From UBA2093 sp044340485 (GTDB lineage: Bacteria > Actinomycetota > Acidimicrobiia > Acidimicrobiales > Ilumatobacteraceae): 64,000 bases of DNA. The translations under genes and the position numbers were made by a program. The DNA is taken from contig JBIITN010000006.1 of NCBI GenBank assembly GCA_044340485.1, positions 1-64,000 on the forward strand. The letters are read 5' to 3'. The notes under the pieces were generated by a model. It was not told where the DNA came from and did not search any database. It saw only the letters and a program-made list of their open reading frames with translations. Of this stretch, positions 38,932 to 46,987 are shown one piece after another (within the stretch, counting starts at the first letter, position 1; each line of letters starts with the position of its first letter).

Positions 38932-40290
38932 TTAACCGATTAATGGCCGGTCTTCAGGGTAACGGAACAAGTTGGGTTGCGTTCGCAGTGCTAACGCGGC
39001 AGCCAATGTGATTGGTCCCAAACGGCCAACGTACATCAGGACAACAAGGATGAGTTCCGAAAGAGTGTTATCACTACTACTCACCCCAACTGACAATCCG
39101 ACCGTACTCAACGCAGAAATAGCCTCGAAGGCACTATTCACTAGCCCATAATTGCCGGCGACAGATAACGCAAGTGTGGAGATCGCAACTGTCCCTACAC
39201 CAGCAAGTGCAACCGTCACTGCCTGTCGTACAACGGTGGAGGGAACTCGGCGTTTGAACACGGTGACATCGCTATCTCCACGAATCTCTGCCCACATTAC
39301 GTATGCCAACAATGCAAACGTCGCAACTTTCACTCCGCCCGCCGTAGATGCACTACCACCACCGATGAACATCAATGCAAGTGTGACAAGTGTTGATTCT
39401 TCTGTTAACGCCACTGTGTCAACAGAATTAAATCCAGCGGTACGTGGTTGAACACTTTGAAAAAATGCTGCGTTCGCTTTATCAACAACCGACAGAGATC
39501 CGAAGGTTTTCGTATTTGTCCATTCAAAAATGAAATAGCCAAAGAATCCGATACCTAGTAAGACACCAGTTGCAAAAACCGTAAGCCGCATGTGTAACGA
39601 CCATCGGTTATATCGAAAACGATGCTGCCAAAAACCTCGTAGCACCGGAAATCCGATACTGCCCAAAATCACTGCAATTGAAATTGTGATGCTGATGATG
39701 GGATCAGATACAAAGCGAATCATGTTGTCGCTGTACAACGCGAAACCCGCGTTATTCCACGCAGAGATGGCATGAAACACACCGTGATACAAGCCAGTAT
39801 CAAATGGCATGTCATAAGCGGTCCAAAAACGCAACGACAGCACCAGAGCAATAACTGCTTCGCATGCCAAAGTCACTCCAATGATGATTCGCACGAGCCC
39901 GCGTACACCGGCCAAGGAATCAGCTCCCGTTTCCGCAGCAATGGTTTTCATATGAAACATTCCCAGTCGGTCTGACAGCAACATGAATGCCAAGGTCGCC
40001 AACGTCACGATGCCGAGTCCACCCAGTTGGATGAGCAACATGATGATGAATTGTCCAAAGCCAGACCAATATGTGGTGGTGTCGACCACGGTGAGGCCGG
40101 TTACACACACTGCACTCGTCGATGTGAAAAGCGCCGTGACGACACTAAATGGCGAGTCGTCGGCACGAGAGATCGGCAAGCTCAAAACGCACGCCCCCGC
40201 GACAATCAGTCCGGCGAATACAAAAAGAAGTAGCCGCAACGGATTGGCAAGGGGTGAAGACGATTTCAGTCGGGCGATGAGGCTGCTCAT
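38932..40290 (-). CDS. ktrB: Potassium uptake channel subunit (TrkH/KtrB family)
   Basis: A 452-residue membrane protein of the TrkH/KtrB/HKT superfamily, with four M1-P-M2 repeats. The pore loops contain the conserved glycines, in VCVTGLTVVDT, AISAWNNAGFALYS, QPRTAGFNSVD and ALSTVGLSVGV. The length is that of KtrB rather than the longer TrkH, and it pairs with KtrA to form a Na+- or H+-linked K+ uptake system. The 116-bp region upstream contains a palindrome in a divergent promoter shared with the pirin gene. Confidence 0.93.
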   Translation of the reverse strand: MSSLIARLKSSSPLANPLRLLLFVFAGLIVAGACVLSLPISRADDSPFSVVTALFTSTSAVCVTGLTVVDTTTYWSGFGQFIIMLLIQLGGLGIVTLATLAFMLLSDRLGMFHMKTIAAETGADSLAGVRGLVRIIIGVTLACEAVIALVLSLRFWTAYDMPFDTGLYHGVFHAISAWNNAGFALYSDNMIRFVSDPIISITISIAVILGSIGFPVLRGFWQHRFRYNRWSLHMRLTVFATGVLLGIGFFGYFIFEWTNTKTFGSLSVVDKANAAFFQSVQPRTAGFNSVDTVALTEESTLVTLALMFIGGGSASTAGGVKVATFALLAYVMWAEIRGDSDVTVFKRRVPSTVVRQAVTVALAGVGTVAISTLALSVAGNYGLVNSAFEAISALSTVGLSVGVSSSDNTLSELILVVLMYVGRLGPITLAAALALRTQPNLFRYPEDRPLIG

Positions 40291-40338
40291 GCGGTTTTCA
40301 GTCTCTCATGTAGGGGAATACAGGACCCACCTGTATGG

Positions 40339-40365
40339 TTACATTAGTTGCGATCGCAAGTAATT
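40339..40365 (+). promoter_or_regulatory. Candidate promoter with palindromic operator upstream of pirin
   Basis: A perfect 12-bp palindrome TTGCGATCGCAA (40348-40359) lies between TTACAT (40339-40344) and TAATTA/AATTAT (40361-40367), which are separated by 16-17 nt. A dyad in the spacer of a promoter is a common position for repressor binding. It lies in the divergent gap between ktrB and the pirin gene. Confidence 0.35.
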
Positions 40366-40406
40366 ATCTAAAATGCTTGCCTCCGCACCAACGACAAGGA
40401 GCCACT

Positions 40407-41375
40407 ATGCCGGCAGTTCAAGCAGACCCACTGACCCTCGCGCGCCTAGCGCCGACAGCTGTTGATGCTCGCGACCGTGCGGTGCGCTCAATCACCACTG
40501 CCCCTGAAGGATTAGAAGGCGAAGGCTTTCCCGTGCGTCGAGCATTTGCTGGCATCAGTCACGGCGACCTTGACCCATTTATTCACATGGACCAGATGGG
40601 CGAGGTCAACTACGCCCCGTACGAACCGCGTGGTACCGACTGGCATCCACACCGTGGTTTTGAAACCGTCACATACATCATGGATGGCACATTCATCCAC
40701 CAAGACAGTCACGGTGGTGGTGGCGTCATTAGTAATGGTGCAACGCAGTGGATGACAGCAGGATCTGGAATCTTGCATATCGAAACACCACCAGAAGAAC
40801 TGGTGATTTCCGGAGGACTGTTTCACGGCATTCAGCTATGGGTGAACTTGCCTGCAAAAGACAAAAGGCTCGCACCCGCATATCAAAGTCTTGAAGCAGA
40901 ACATGTGCGCCTTTTCTCATCACAAGATGGCGCAACTCTTGTTCGCCTCATCGCTGGTGATGTCGGTGAATTCCATGGACCAGCGTCAACACATACACCC
41001 ATTTCAATGGCACACGCGTCAATTCCTGCTGGCGCACAGATCGTGTTGCCATGGAACCCGCACTTCAATGCACTTGTGTATGTATTAGATGGTCACGGAA
41101 CTATCGGCGCAGAACGTCGACCAATTGGCACTGGTCAACTTGCGGTTATGGGACAAGGAGATGTCATCACTCTCGACGGTGTTGGTGGAAATAGTGAATC
41201 CACATCCACTTTCGAAGTACTGATTCTTGGTGGTCAACCTATTCGTGAGCCAGTCGCTGTGTATGGACCATTTGTCATGAACACACGCGAGGAACTCATT
41301 CAAGCGTTTGAAGATTTTCAATCAGGCCGACTTGGTCGCGTTCCAGACGACGGCATCCGTCCGTTTCGTAGATAG
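40407..41375 (+). CDS. Pirin family protein
   Basis: A 322-residue two-domain bicupin of the pirin family. The N-terminal cupin carries the expected metal ligands H80, H82, H124 and E126 (DWHPHRGFET, ILHIETP), so iron or another divalent metal can bind. Some bacterial pirins have quercetinase activity; others regulate metabolic enzymes, and neither can be chosen here. The ATG at 40407 is preceded by AAGGAG at 6 nt, so the longer upstream frame is not used. It is a stand-alone gene between ktrB and tadA. Confidence 0.9.
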   Translation: MPAVQADPLTLARLAPTAVDARDRAVRSITTAPEGLEGEGFPVRRAFAGISHGDLDPFIHMDQMGEVNYAPYEPRGTDWHPHRGFETVTYIMDGTFIHQDSHGGGGVISNGATQWMTAGSGILHIETPPEELVISGGLFHGIQLWVNLPAKDKRLAPAYQSLEAEHVRLFSSQDGATLVRLIAGDVGEFHGPASTHTPISMAHASIPAGAQIVLPWNPHFNALVYVLDGHGTIGAERRPIGTGQLAVMGQGDVITLDGVGGNSESTSTFEVLILGGQPIREPVAVYGPFVMNTREELIQAFEDFQSGRLGRVPDDGIRPFRR

Positions 41376-41849
41376 CTACTGCCGGCGTTCGGCAAAGAAG
41401 TCTTGCAACAATTGCGCTGATTTGTCCGCCAACACGCCGTGTATCACGGTGAAGTTATGAGACAACCGCGGATCACAACTGACGTTGTACAACGTAGATG
41501 TTGCGCCACCTTTGGGATCAGCGGCGCCGAACACCAGCGTGTTGATCCGCGAATTCAGCAATGCTCCCGCGCACATCACACATGGTTCGAGAGTGACAAC
41601 GAGTGTGCAGTCGTCTAGTCGCCAGCGACCAAGAGTTTTTGCTGCATCACGTAACGCAAGAACTTCGGCATGAGCAGTTGGGTCGGCTGTTGCTTCCCGT
41701 TCGTTATGACGACTCGCAATCACTGTGCCGTCACACACCACAACCGCACCAACGGGGACGTCGCCCGATTCCAAGGCTAAGACAGCCTCGTTGAGGGCAA
41801 GCCGCATCCACTCTTTATGTAGTGCCGAATTATTGTGACCAGAGGTCAT
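41376..41849 (-). CDS. tadA: tRNA-specific adenosine deaminase
   Basis: Deaminates A34 to inosine in the anticodon of tRNA-Arg(ACG), allowing decoding of three Arg codons. The 157 residues have the zinc site H60-A-E62 and PC90VMC93, with MRLALNEAVLALESGDVPVGAVVV as the N-terminal helix-strand. The ATG at 41849 is the last base of the CCA end of an upstream tRNA-Ser, so a mature tRNA cut would remove the first base of the start codon. An ATG at 41807 (MRLALNEA) with AAGAG upstream is the alternative and matches common TadA starts better. Confidence 0.9.
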   Translation of the reverse strand: MTSGHNNSALHKEWMRLALNEAVLALESGDVPVGAVVVCDGTVIASRHNEREATADPTAHAEVLALRDAAKTLGRWRLDDCTLVVTLEPCVMCAGALLNSRINTLVFGAADPKGGATSTLYNVSCDPRLSHNFTVIHGVLADKSAQLLQDFFAERRQ

Positions 41850-41936
41850 GGCGGAAGGGGTGGGATTCGAACCCACGGAAGCTTTCACTTCACACGCTTT
41901 CCAAGCGTGCCGATTCGGCCGCTCTCGCACCCTTCC
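41849..41936 (-). tRNA. tRNA-Ser (GGA)
   Basis: A class II tRNA with a long variable arm. Acceptor GGAAGGG pairs with CCCTTCC, the anticodon loop is TTGGAAA (anticodon GGA) in CACGC/GCGTG, and the T arm is GTGGGTTCGAATCCCAC. The discriminator is G (41852) and CCA is encoded at 41851-41849, overlapping the tadA start codon. Its 3' half is almost identical to that of the tRNA-Ser at 38101. Confidence 0.95.
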
Positions 41937-42008
41937 AAAGTGCTGTTACGCAGAAGAGGCAGGCTACCTCGTTGGTATGGTGAAAGTCTCTCCGGTTACT
42001 GATCGTGA

Positions 42009-42130
42009 GCGGTGAGGTGCCGGTCGGGTCCTGTGCGACGATCGCCCGTGAAACAGGTCAGGGTCGGAAGACAGCAGCCTTCAGCGGTCACGATTGTGTG
42101 CCGCAGATCGCCTGGCCGTCACCTCACTGT
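42009..42130 (+). ncRNA. ffs: Signal recognition particle RNA (4.5S-type)
   Basis: A hairpin RNA of about 120 nt. The universally conserved SRP domain IV is visible at 42055-42080: CAGGTCAGG, a GGAAG-type tetraloop (TCGGAAGA) and CAGCAGCC. The ends pair through GTGAGGTG (42012-42019) and CACCTCAC (42120-42127). It binds Ffh and targets membrane proteins to the translocon. The extra middle-stem bases make it slightly longer than the E. coli molecule. Exact 5' and 3' ends are approximate. Confidence 0.9.
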
Positions 42131-42149
42131 TCATGATGAAAACTATGCA

Positions 42150-43046
42150 TCACTGATTGACACGTGAAGCGATCTCATCGGCGCGATCAACAAGTCGTGC
42201 GTTGCCTACGTCTTTTGCAATGGATGCGAGTGCCGATGTTGGACCCTGCCACTTCCACTCTTCCACGGAACCAATACGTACATCGTCTGATACATCAGTA
42301 ATCAAAGTTGCCAACTTTTTAAACAACAACGCATCGTCGTAGTTGTCGGCCAGTGTTGACGCCAATTTGGCAGCACCACGAACCGTGACCGAATCGTTTG
42401 CCCATGCAGATGCATCGAGTGGAATGTCCTCAATGTGTTTATACACCGACAACACAGCTGATGCAGACTTTGCGCCCCAACCTTGTAATCCGGGGAAACC
42501 GTCGGCCGAGTCACCTACTAAACCAAGCCAATCAGCAATGCTCGCTGGAGACACCGAATACTTTTCGCGCACCGCATCTTCATTGATGATCAATTCATTA
42601 CGGCGATCAAACTGCACCACTCGATTTCCACGAACACATTGTCCGAGATCTTTATCTGGCGTGAGTATTTGTACTTGCTGCACATCATTGTGTTGATCTG
42701 CAAGAGCAGCTCCGGCTGCAAGTGCATCATCGGCCTCGTACTTCACCATCGGCCACACAGCAACACCAAGTGCCACAAGTGCTTCTTCTAAAAACGGAAG
42801 TTGCTCAAACAACACTGGCTCCATGCCAGTGGAGTCTTTGTATCCGTCCCACAAGTCATTGCGGAAACTCTCAATGACTTTGTCGATTGATACCGCAACA
42901 TGCGTGGCACCATTTGCGAGTAACTGCAATGTGGAATTCAATACGCCGCCTGTTGCAGCCATTGGAGATGGCGTGCTGTGTCGTGCAACTTGACCAAAGT
43001 GCTGTCGATACAACTCATACGTACCGTCAATGAGATGAACAATCAT
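42150..43046 (-). CDS. 5'-3' exonuclease (PolI N-terminal domain-like)
   Basis: A 298-residue stand-alone 5'-3' exonuclease/flap nuclease of the type that is fused to the N-terminus of DNA polymerase I. Metal-binding acidic residues occur in MIVHLIDGTYELYR, KYEADDALAAG and ILTPDKDLGQCV, and a C-terminal helix-hairpin-helix follows in LGLVGDSADGFPGLQGWGAKSA. It probably removes RNA primers or flaps. Actinobacteria often carry such an extra copy. It overlaps the preceding gene by 4 nt (ATGA), so it is translated with it. Confidence 0.92.
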   Translation of the reverse strand: MIVHLIDGTYELYRQHFGQVARHSTPSPMAATGGVLNSTLQLLANGATHVAVSIDKVIESFRNDLWDGYKDSTGMEPVLFEQLPFLEEALVALGVAVWPMVKYEADDALAAGAALADQHNDVQQVQILTPDKDLGQCVRGNRVVQFDRRNELIINEDAVREKYSVSPASIADWLGLVGDSADGFPGLQGWGAKSASAVLSVYKHIEDIPLDASAWANDSVTVRGAAKLASTLADNYDDALLFKKLATLITDVSDDVRIGSVEEWKWQGPTSALASIAKDVGNARLVDRADEIASRVNQ

Positions 43047-43537
43047 GAATGGCCTTCCGGAGTGATCTTATGGATCCTTACACCGTGTTGGGGGTTCCAC
43101 GAGTCAACGTGCAGTTCCTCACCATTGACGCGTAAGACCCGCACCGAACAAATCTTCAATAGAAACACTTTTCCATCATGCGCGCCAACCTCATTACTGA
43201 GCAGTGCGCGTGCTGTTGTATCTCCCGCGAGTTCCGCAATCGCGTCAAGTTGCACATCGGGTCGCTGCAGGTGTTCATCAAGTGGTGCCGAATGGATCGA
43301 ACATCGTGACTCACGCATGAGATCACTCACGCGATAGGCGCGGAGCATTGCGCCAATCCACATGTGGTCATTGGTGAACTGCACATTTGTGCCACCTACT
43401 CGAGGAGATCCGTCCGGTTTGATTGTTGCAATCACGTGGTGTGGATGGGAACGAAATACATCCAACACCACTTTGCCAATGTCAGGAACATCACGCAGAA
43501 ATTCACTCCACGTGATGGACACAGCATGGTTAGACAC
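43043..43537 (-). CDS. Pyridoxamine 5'-phosphate oxidase-family flavin/F420 protein
   Basis: A 164-residue split beta-barrel protein of the PNPOx-like superfamily. ATIKPDGSPRVGGTNVQFTNDHMWIG and DLMRESRCSIHSA are the recognisable core strands, binding FMN, F420 or heme in relatives. Actinobacterial members are often F420-dependent reductases or heme oxidases, and no residue here decides it. It sits between the SDR gene (6 nt upstream) and the exonuclease (4-nt overlap), so it is part of a three-gene operon. Confidence 0.8.
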   Translation of the reverse strand: MSNHAVSITWSEFLRDVPDIGKVVLDVFRSHPHHVIATIKPDGSPRVGGTNVQFTNDHMWIGAMLRAYRVSDLMRESRCSIHSAPLDEHLQRPDVQLDAIAELAGDTTARALLSNEVGAHDGKVFLLKICSVRVLRVNGEELHVDSWNPQHGVRIHKITPEGHS

Positions 43538-43543
43538 GAGTGA

Positions 43544-44281
43544 TCAGCCGACTTGTGTGAAGCCTCCGTCAACAACCATCACATGGCCAGTGACGTATTT
43601 GCTGCGCACCAGCGCTAACACGGCTTCAGCACAATCTTCTGCTGTCGCAGAACGATGAAGTGGAGCAATCTGCTTGATTGCTTCATGTTGTGCATCCCAG
43701 TCTTTTGTCCACGGTGTAGCAACAAGCCCGGGTGCCACTGCATTGAAACGCACGGGGCCATGGCTCTTTGCCAAAAGATGTGTCATCTGATTGAGAGCGG
43801 CCTTTGTCATCGAATACGCAATTGATGATCCAACGGGTCGAACTCCAGCAATGGATGTCACGTTAACCACATGACCATCGTCTGATTTACGCAAATATGG
43901 AAGTGCAGCCTTCGTGAGCCACCATGTGCCATACACATTCACATTGAATGTCTTCATAAAGATCTCATCAGTCAACGCATCAAGGTCTGTATGAGGAATG
44001 ACAGTTGTCCAACCGGCGTTATTTACCAACAAGTCGAGTTGTCCAAACTTTGCGATGGTCTCATCGAGAAGTTTTTGACCTTGCGCTTTGTCAGCGATGT
44101 CTGCCTGCACATAGATCGATTCACCTGGCAACGACTCGGCAACCTTTTTCCCCGCTTCCACAGAGGATGCGGAGTTCACTACCACCTTTGCGCCAAGCTC
44201 CGACAAGCGATGTGCAGTTGCTTCACCGATACCACTTGATGATCCCGTCACAATTGCAACTTTTCCAGTTAGTTCGCTCAT
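43544..44281 (-). CDS. Short-chain dehydrogenase/reductase (SDR)
   Basis: A 245-residue classical SDR. The cofactor motif TGSSSGIG is at 12-19, NNAG near 85, and the catalytic Ser-Tyr-Lys in SIAGVRPVGSSIAYSMTKAAL (Tyr-x3-Lys). The substrate is unknown; the FabG-like length and the absence of a unique C-terminal extension leave it as a generic oxidoreductase. The ATG has a strong GGGGGAG RBS. First gene of the operon with the PNPOx-like and exonuclease genes. Confidence 0.92.
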   Translation of the reverse strand: MSELTGKVAIVTGSSSGIGEATAHRLSELGAKVVVNSASSVEAGKKVAESLPGESIYVQADIADKAQGQKLLDETIAKFGQLDLLVNNAGWTTVIPHTDLDALTDEIFMKTFNVNVYGTWWLTKAALPYLRKSDDGHVVNVTSIAGVRPVGSSIAYSMTKAALNQMTHLLAKSHGPVRFNAVAPGLVATPWTKDWDAQHEAIKQIAPLHRSATAEDCAEAVLALVRSKYVTGHVMVVDGGFTQVG

Positions 44282-44358
44282 GAGTACTCCCCCTTGTCAT
44301 GTGGCGCATCATGCGATGTGAAATCAAATGTCGCCGCGTAGAGGCTCCATGGTAGGCG

Positions 44359-45048
44359 TCAATGCGTGGCGACCCACAAGGGATCGGCGCTCATCATCGC
44401 TATCAGCGCACCCGCAACGAGAAAGGGCCCAAAAGCAAACACTGATTGTGAACGAAAGCCCGCGCGCACGATCGTAATGAGCGCAAAGACCCCTGCACAC
44501 ACCAGCGAATACACCATCGCATCAATCACCGCTCCTGCGCCAAACCACCCCAACATGGTTGCAAGAACGCTTGCCAAAATAACATCACCGCCGCCGAGGT
44601 CTCCACGAGAACACCATTCGATACATCGAAATACCAACCATGCAGTTGCGCCACTACTCAACATGATCACCACAACATCACCGCGCGAGTGCGAAATTAC
44701 ATCAACGACGAGAAACACACATGATGCTGCTCCGATGACAAGAGAATCACTCCACGGCAACAAATGAGTGTCAATGTCGATGAGTGACAAATACGCAAGT
44801 CCGGCGACCGCAATCAGTAGACCAACCAACGCAAGCGATAATGAAACGTTGTGTGCAACAACAACACTCGTTACAACGACAATAAAAATTGTGATGACCA
44901 ATGAAAAAATAGACCGCGACAGATCGCGATGGGCAAATGTTTCACCAGTTGCACGCAACACATCAATACGTCGACGTGCAGCGATGGCTGCAACTACACC
45001 TAAGATGCCTGCGACTGCAGCGGTTGCAATAAGGACGAGAGACGACAT
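44359..45048 (-). CDS. A24-family prepilin peptidase domain protein (TadV/CpaA-like)
   Basis: A 229-residue membrane protein with seven to eight predicted segments. The aspartic protease residues of the type IV prepilin peptidase family are in LIDIDTHLLPWSD (D91 or D93) and GGGD (D155), as in family A24. The N-terminal methylation domain with the CxxC pairs of full-length PilD is absent, as in CpaA/TadV. No pilin or Tad genes are nearby in the window, so its substrate must be encoded elsewhere. TACAAC lies 6 nt before the ATG. Confidence 0.85.
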   Translation of the reverse strand: MSSLVLIATAAVAGILGVVAAIAARRRIDVLRATGETFAHRDLSRSIFSLVITIFIVVVTSVVVAHNVSLSLALVGLLIAVAGLAYLSLIDIDTHLLPWSDSLVIGAASCVFLVVDVISHSRGDVVVIMLSSGATAWLVFRCIEWCSRGDLGGGDVILASVLATMLGWFGAGAVIDAMVYSLVCAGVFALITIVRAGFRSQSVFAFGPFLVAGALIAMMSADPLWVATH

Positions 45049-45089
45049 CCGTGGGTTGTACCCACTTTGTGTCGCAATGTGTAGTCGGG

Positions 45090-45491
45090 CTACTCCTGAA
45101 CGAGCTCGATCAAGGTTCCGTAGCTGCCCTTCGGGTGAATGAAGGCAACGGTGGTGCCACGGCTTCCAGGCCGTGGAGCCTTATCGATGGGAGTTGCCCC
45201 GGCATCAATCATCGACTGAAGAACCTTTGCGCAATCATCGACGCGATACCCAATGTGGTGCAATCCTTCGCCACGCTTTTCGATGGCTTTTGCAACGGGT
45301 GAATCATCGCGAGTTGGTGTGAGCAACTGAATGTAGCTCTCAGCAACTTTCAACAGTGCTTCTTCTACTCCGTCGCTTTCCACGATCTCGCGGTGCTCCA
45401 CTTCAGCACCAAATGCGCGCTGGTAATAATCAATAGCGGCTTCGAGATCTTTCACTGCGATCGCTACGTGGTCAATTTCGGTGAGCAACAT
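45090..45491 (-). CDS. Ethylmalonyl-CoA/methylmalonyl-CoA epimerase
   Basis: A 133-residue glyoxalase-fold (VOC) protein that inverts the C2 configuration of methylmalonyl-CoA; in ethylmalonyl-CoA-pathway organisms the same enzyme also acts on ethylmalonyl-CoA. The N-terminal IDHVAIAVKDLEAAI, QLLTPTRDDSPVAKAIEKRGEGLHHIGYRV and GTLIELVQE carry the metal ligands (His, His, Glu) of the family. The RBS is GGAGG. It lies 78 nt downstream of crotonyl-CoA carboxylase/reductase on the same strand, and the gap contains a small 6-bp inverted repeat (45508-45523). Confidence 0.93.
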   Translation of the reverse strand: MLLTEIDHVAIAVKDLEAAIDYYQRAFGAEVEHREIVESDGVEEALLKVAESYIQLLTPTRDDSPVAKAIEKRGEGLHHIGYRVDDCAKVLQSMIDAGATPIDKAPRPGSRGTTVAFIHPKGSYGTLIELVQE

Positions 45492-45568
45492 GTGGGTCCT
45501 CCAGTGTCAGTTGTATTCAACTGTTGTCTGATTGTTTATCTGTAAATGGGCTGTTCTGCCACCTGATA

Positions 45569-46903
45569 TCAGGAACGACGGAACAAATTGAGGTTCTTTT
45601 CGCCAACTTTGGCACGCAACTCGTGGTCATCGATTCCCAGACCAGCCTCGGGAGCAAGACAGGTAACGCCTAACTTGCCCTCGTGCATGTTGTGATGCAC
45701 TTGATATGCAGCCTCACCCACTTGATCAAGATTAAACACCTGTGACATCACAGGATGAATCATGCCCTTGCAAATAAGACGGTTTGCGTCCCATGCCTCT
45801 TTGTAATTTGCAAAGTGGCTACCAACAAGACGCTTCAAACGCATCCAGAAATACCGGTTGTCGAATTCCATCATGAAACCGCTTGTTGCTGCGCATGTCA
45901 CCACGGTGCCACCTTTTTTCACAACATACATTGACGCGCCAAATGTGGAGCGACCTGGGTGTTCAAACACGATGTCTGGATCTTCACCAACGAGTCCACG
46001 AATGTCACCACCAAGACGGCGCCATTCTGATTCGTTATGAGTGTTGTCGTCATTCCAGAACTTGTAGTTCGCTGCGCGTCGATCAATGATCGCTTCACAT
46101 CCCATGTCACGAAGAATTTGTGCTTTGTCATCTGAACTGACGACGCCCACAGGAATGCCACCACCGTTTAATACATACTGTGTTGCATACGCACCGATAC
46201 CACCGGTTGCTCCCCAAATAAGAACAACATCACCTTGTTTCATTGCTGCACCATTTGGACTTACCAACATGCGATAACTCGTGCTGTTGCACAATGCGTT
46301 GACCGCTGCTTCTTCCCACGTGAGATGTGCTGGCTTTGGCATCAACTGGTTTACTTTCACGATCGCAAGATCAGCAAGACCACCAAAGTTTGTTTCATAT
46401 CCCCAGATGCGCTGGTTCGAACCCATCATCGAGTCATCGTGTGACGTTGGATCTTGGTCGTCAACGTGATTGCAATGAACAGTGATCTTGTCGCCGGGCT
46501 TCCACGTGCGCACTGCGCTTCCGACTTTTAACACCACACCAGATGCGTCGCTGCCCATTACTTGGTAATCACGATCGTGACGCTTTGCCCATTCACTCTC
46601 GCGACCAAGACGAGCCATCGGACCAAAAGTGCTCACTGGTTCAAAGATGCTGCTCCACACCGTGTTGAAGTTGATTGACGACGCCATCACCGCGATGGCG
46701 ACTTCATCGGGCGCAATTTCGGGGGTGGGAACATTGCCCACATGGATGCTTTTGCGGGGGTCCTTGTCGTTGTTCGCCATGCCTTTGAACATGTCTTGTT
46801 CAGATTTGAGGACGTGTGCACCTCGATATTCATTGGGAAGCGGGATAGACGCCAACTGTTCTCCAGAGGCGCCATTCATGATGGCATCGAGCACTTTTTC
46901 CAT
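45569..46903 (-). CDS. ccr: Crotonyl-CoA carboxylase/reductase
   Basis: Reductively carboxylates crotonyl-CoA to ethylmalonyl-CoA with NADPH and CO2, the defining enzyme of the ethylmalonyl-CoA pathway. The 444 residues are an MDR-family fold with the long Ccr N-terminus. The CO2-handling residues named in Kitasatospora Ccr align as N80 (SSINFN), E170 (IWGYET) and H363 (GSHFANY); the neighbouring Phe is Tyr169 here. The NADPH site is GATGGIGAYA. The ATG is preceded by TATCGT at exactly 7 nt. Divergent from the thiolase gene and upstream of the epimerase gene. Confidence 0.93.
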   Translation of the reverse strand: MEKVLDAIMNGASGEQLASIPLPNEYRGAHVLKSEQDMFKGMANNDKDPRKSIHVGNVPTPEIAPDEVAIAVMASSINFNTVWSSIFEPVSTFGPMARLGRESEWAKRHDRDYQVMGSDASGVVLKVGSAVRTWKPGDKITVHCNHVDDQDPTSHDDSMMGSNQRIWGYETNFGGLADLAIVKVNQLMPKPAHLTWEEAAVNALCNSTSYRMLVSPNGAAMKQGDVVLIWGATGGIGAYATQYVLNGGGIPVGVVSSDDKAQILRDMGCEAIIDRRAANYKFWNDDNTHNESEWRRLGGDIRGLVGEDPDIVFEHPGRSTFGASMYVVKKGGTVVTCAATSGFMMEFDNRYFWMRLKRLVGSHFANYKEAWDANRLICKGMIHPVMSQVFNLDQVGEAAYQVHHNMHEGKLGVTCLAPEAGLGIDDHELRAKVGEKNLNLFRRS

Positions 46904-46910
46904 TCATATG

Positions 46911-46916
46911 ACGATA
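46911..46916 (-). promoter_or_regulatory. -10 element of leaderless ccr promoter
   Basis: TATCGT on the minus strand with 7 nt (46904-46910) to the ATG at 46903. The divergent thiolase gene instead has a strong RBS. Confidence 0.5.
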
Positions 46917-46987
46917 GCGATACCCCGGCAATTAGCCCCTAGTCTTGGTACCTACCCTCGCAGAGGGAATGCATCGAGGAGGCAGAC

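Noticed and set aside
45508..45523. Hairpin between ccr and the epimerase gene as a terminator
   Set aside because: The stem is 6 bp with no T run on either strand.
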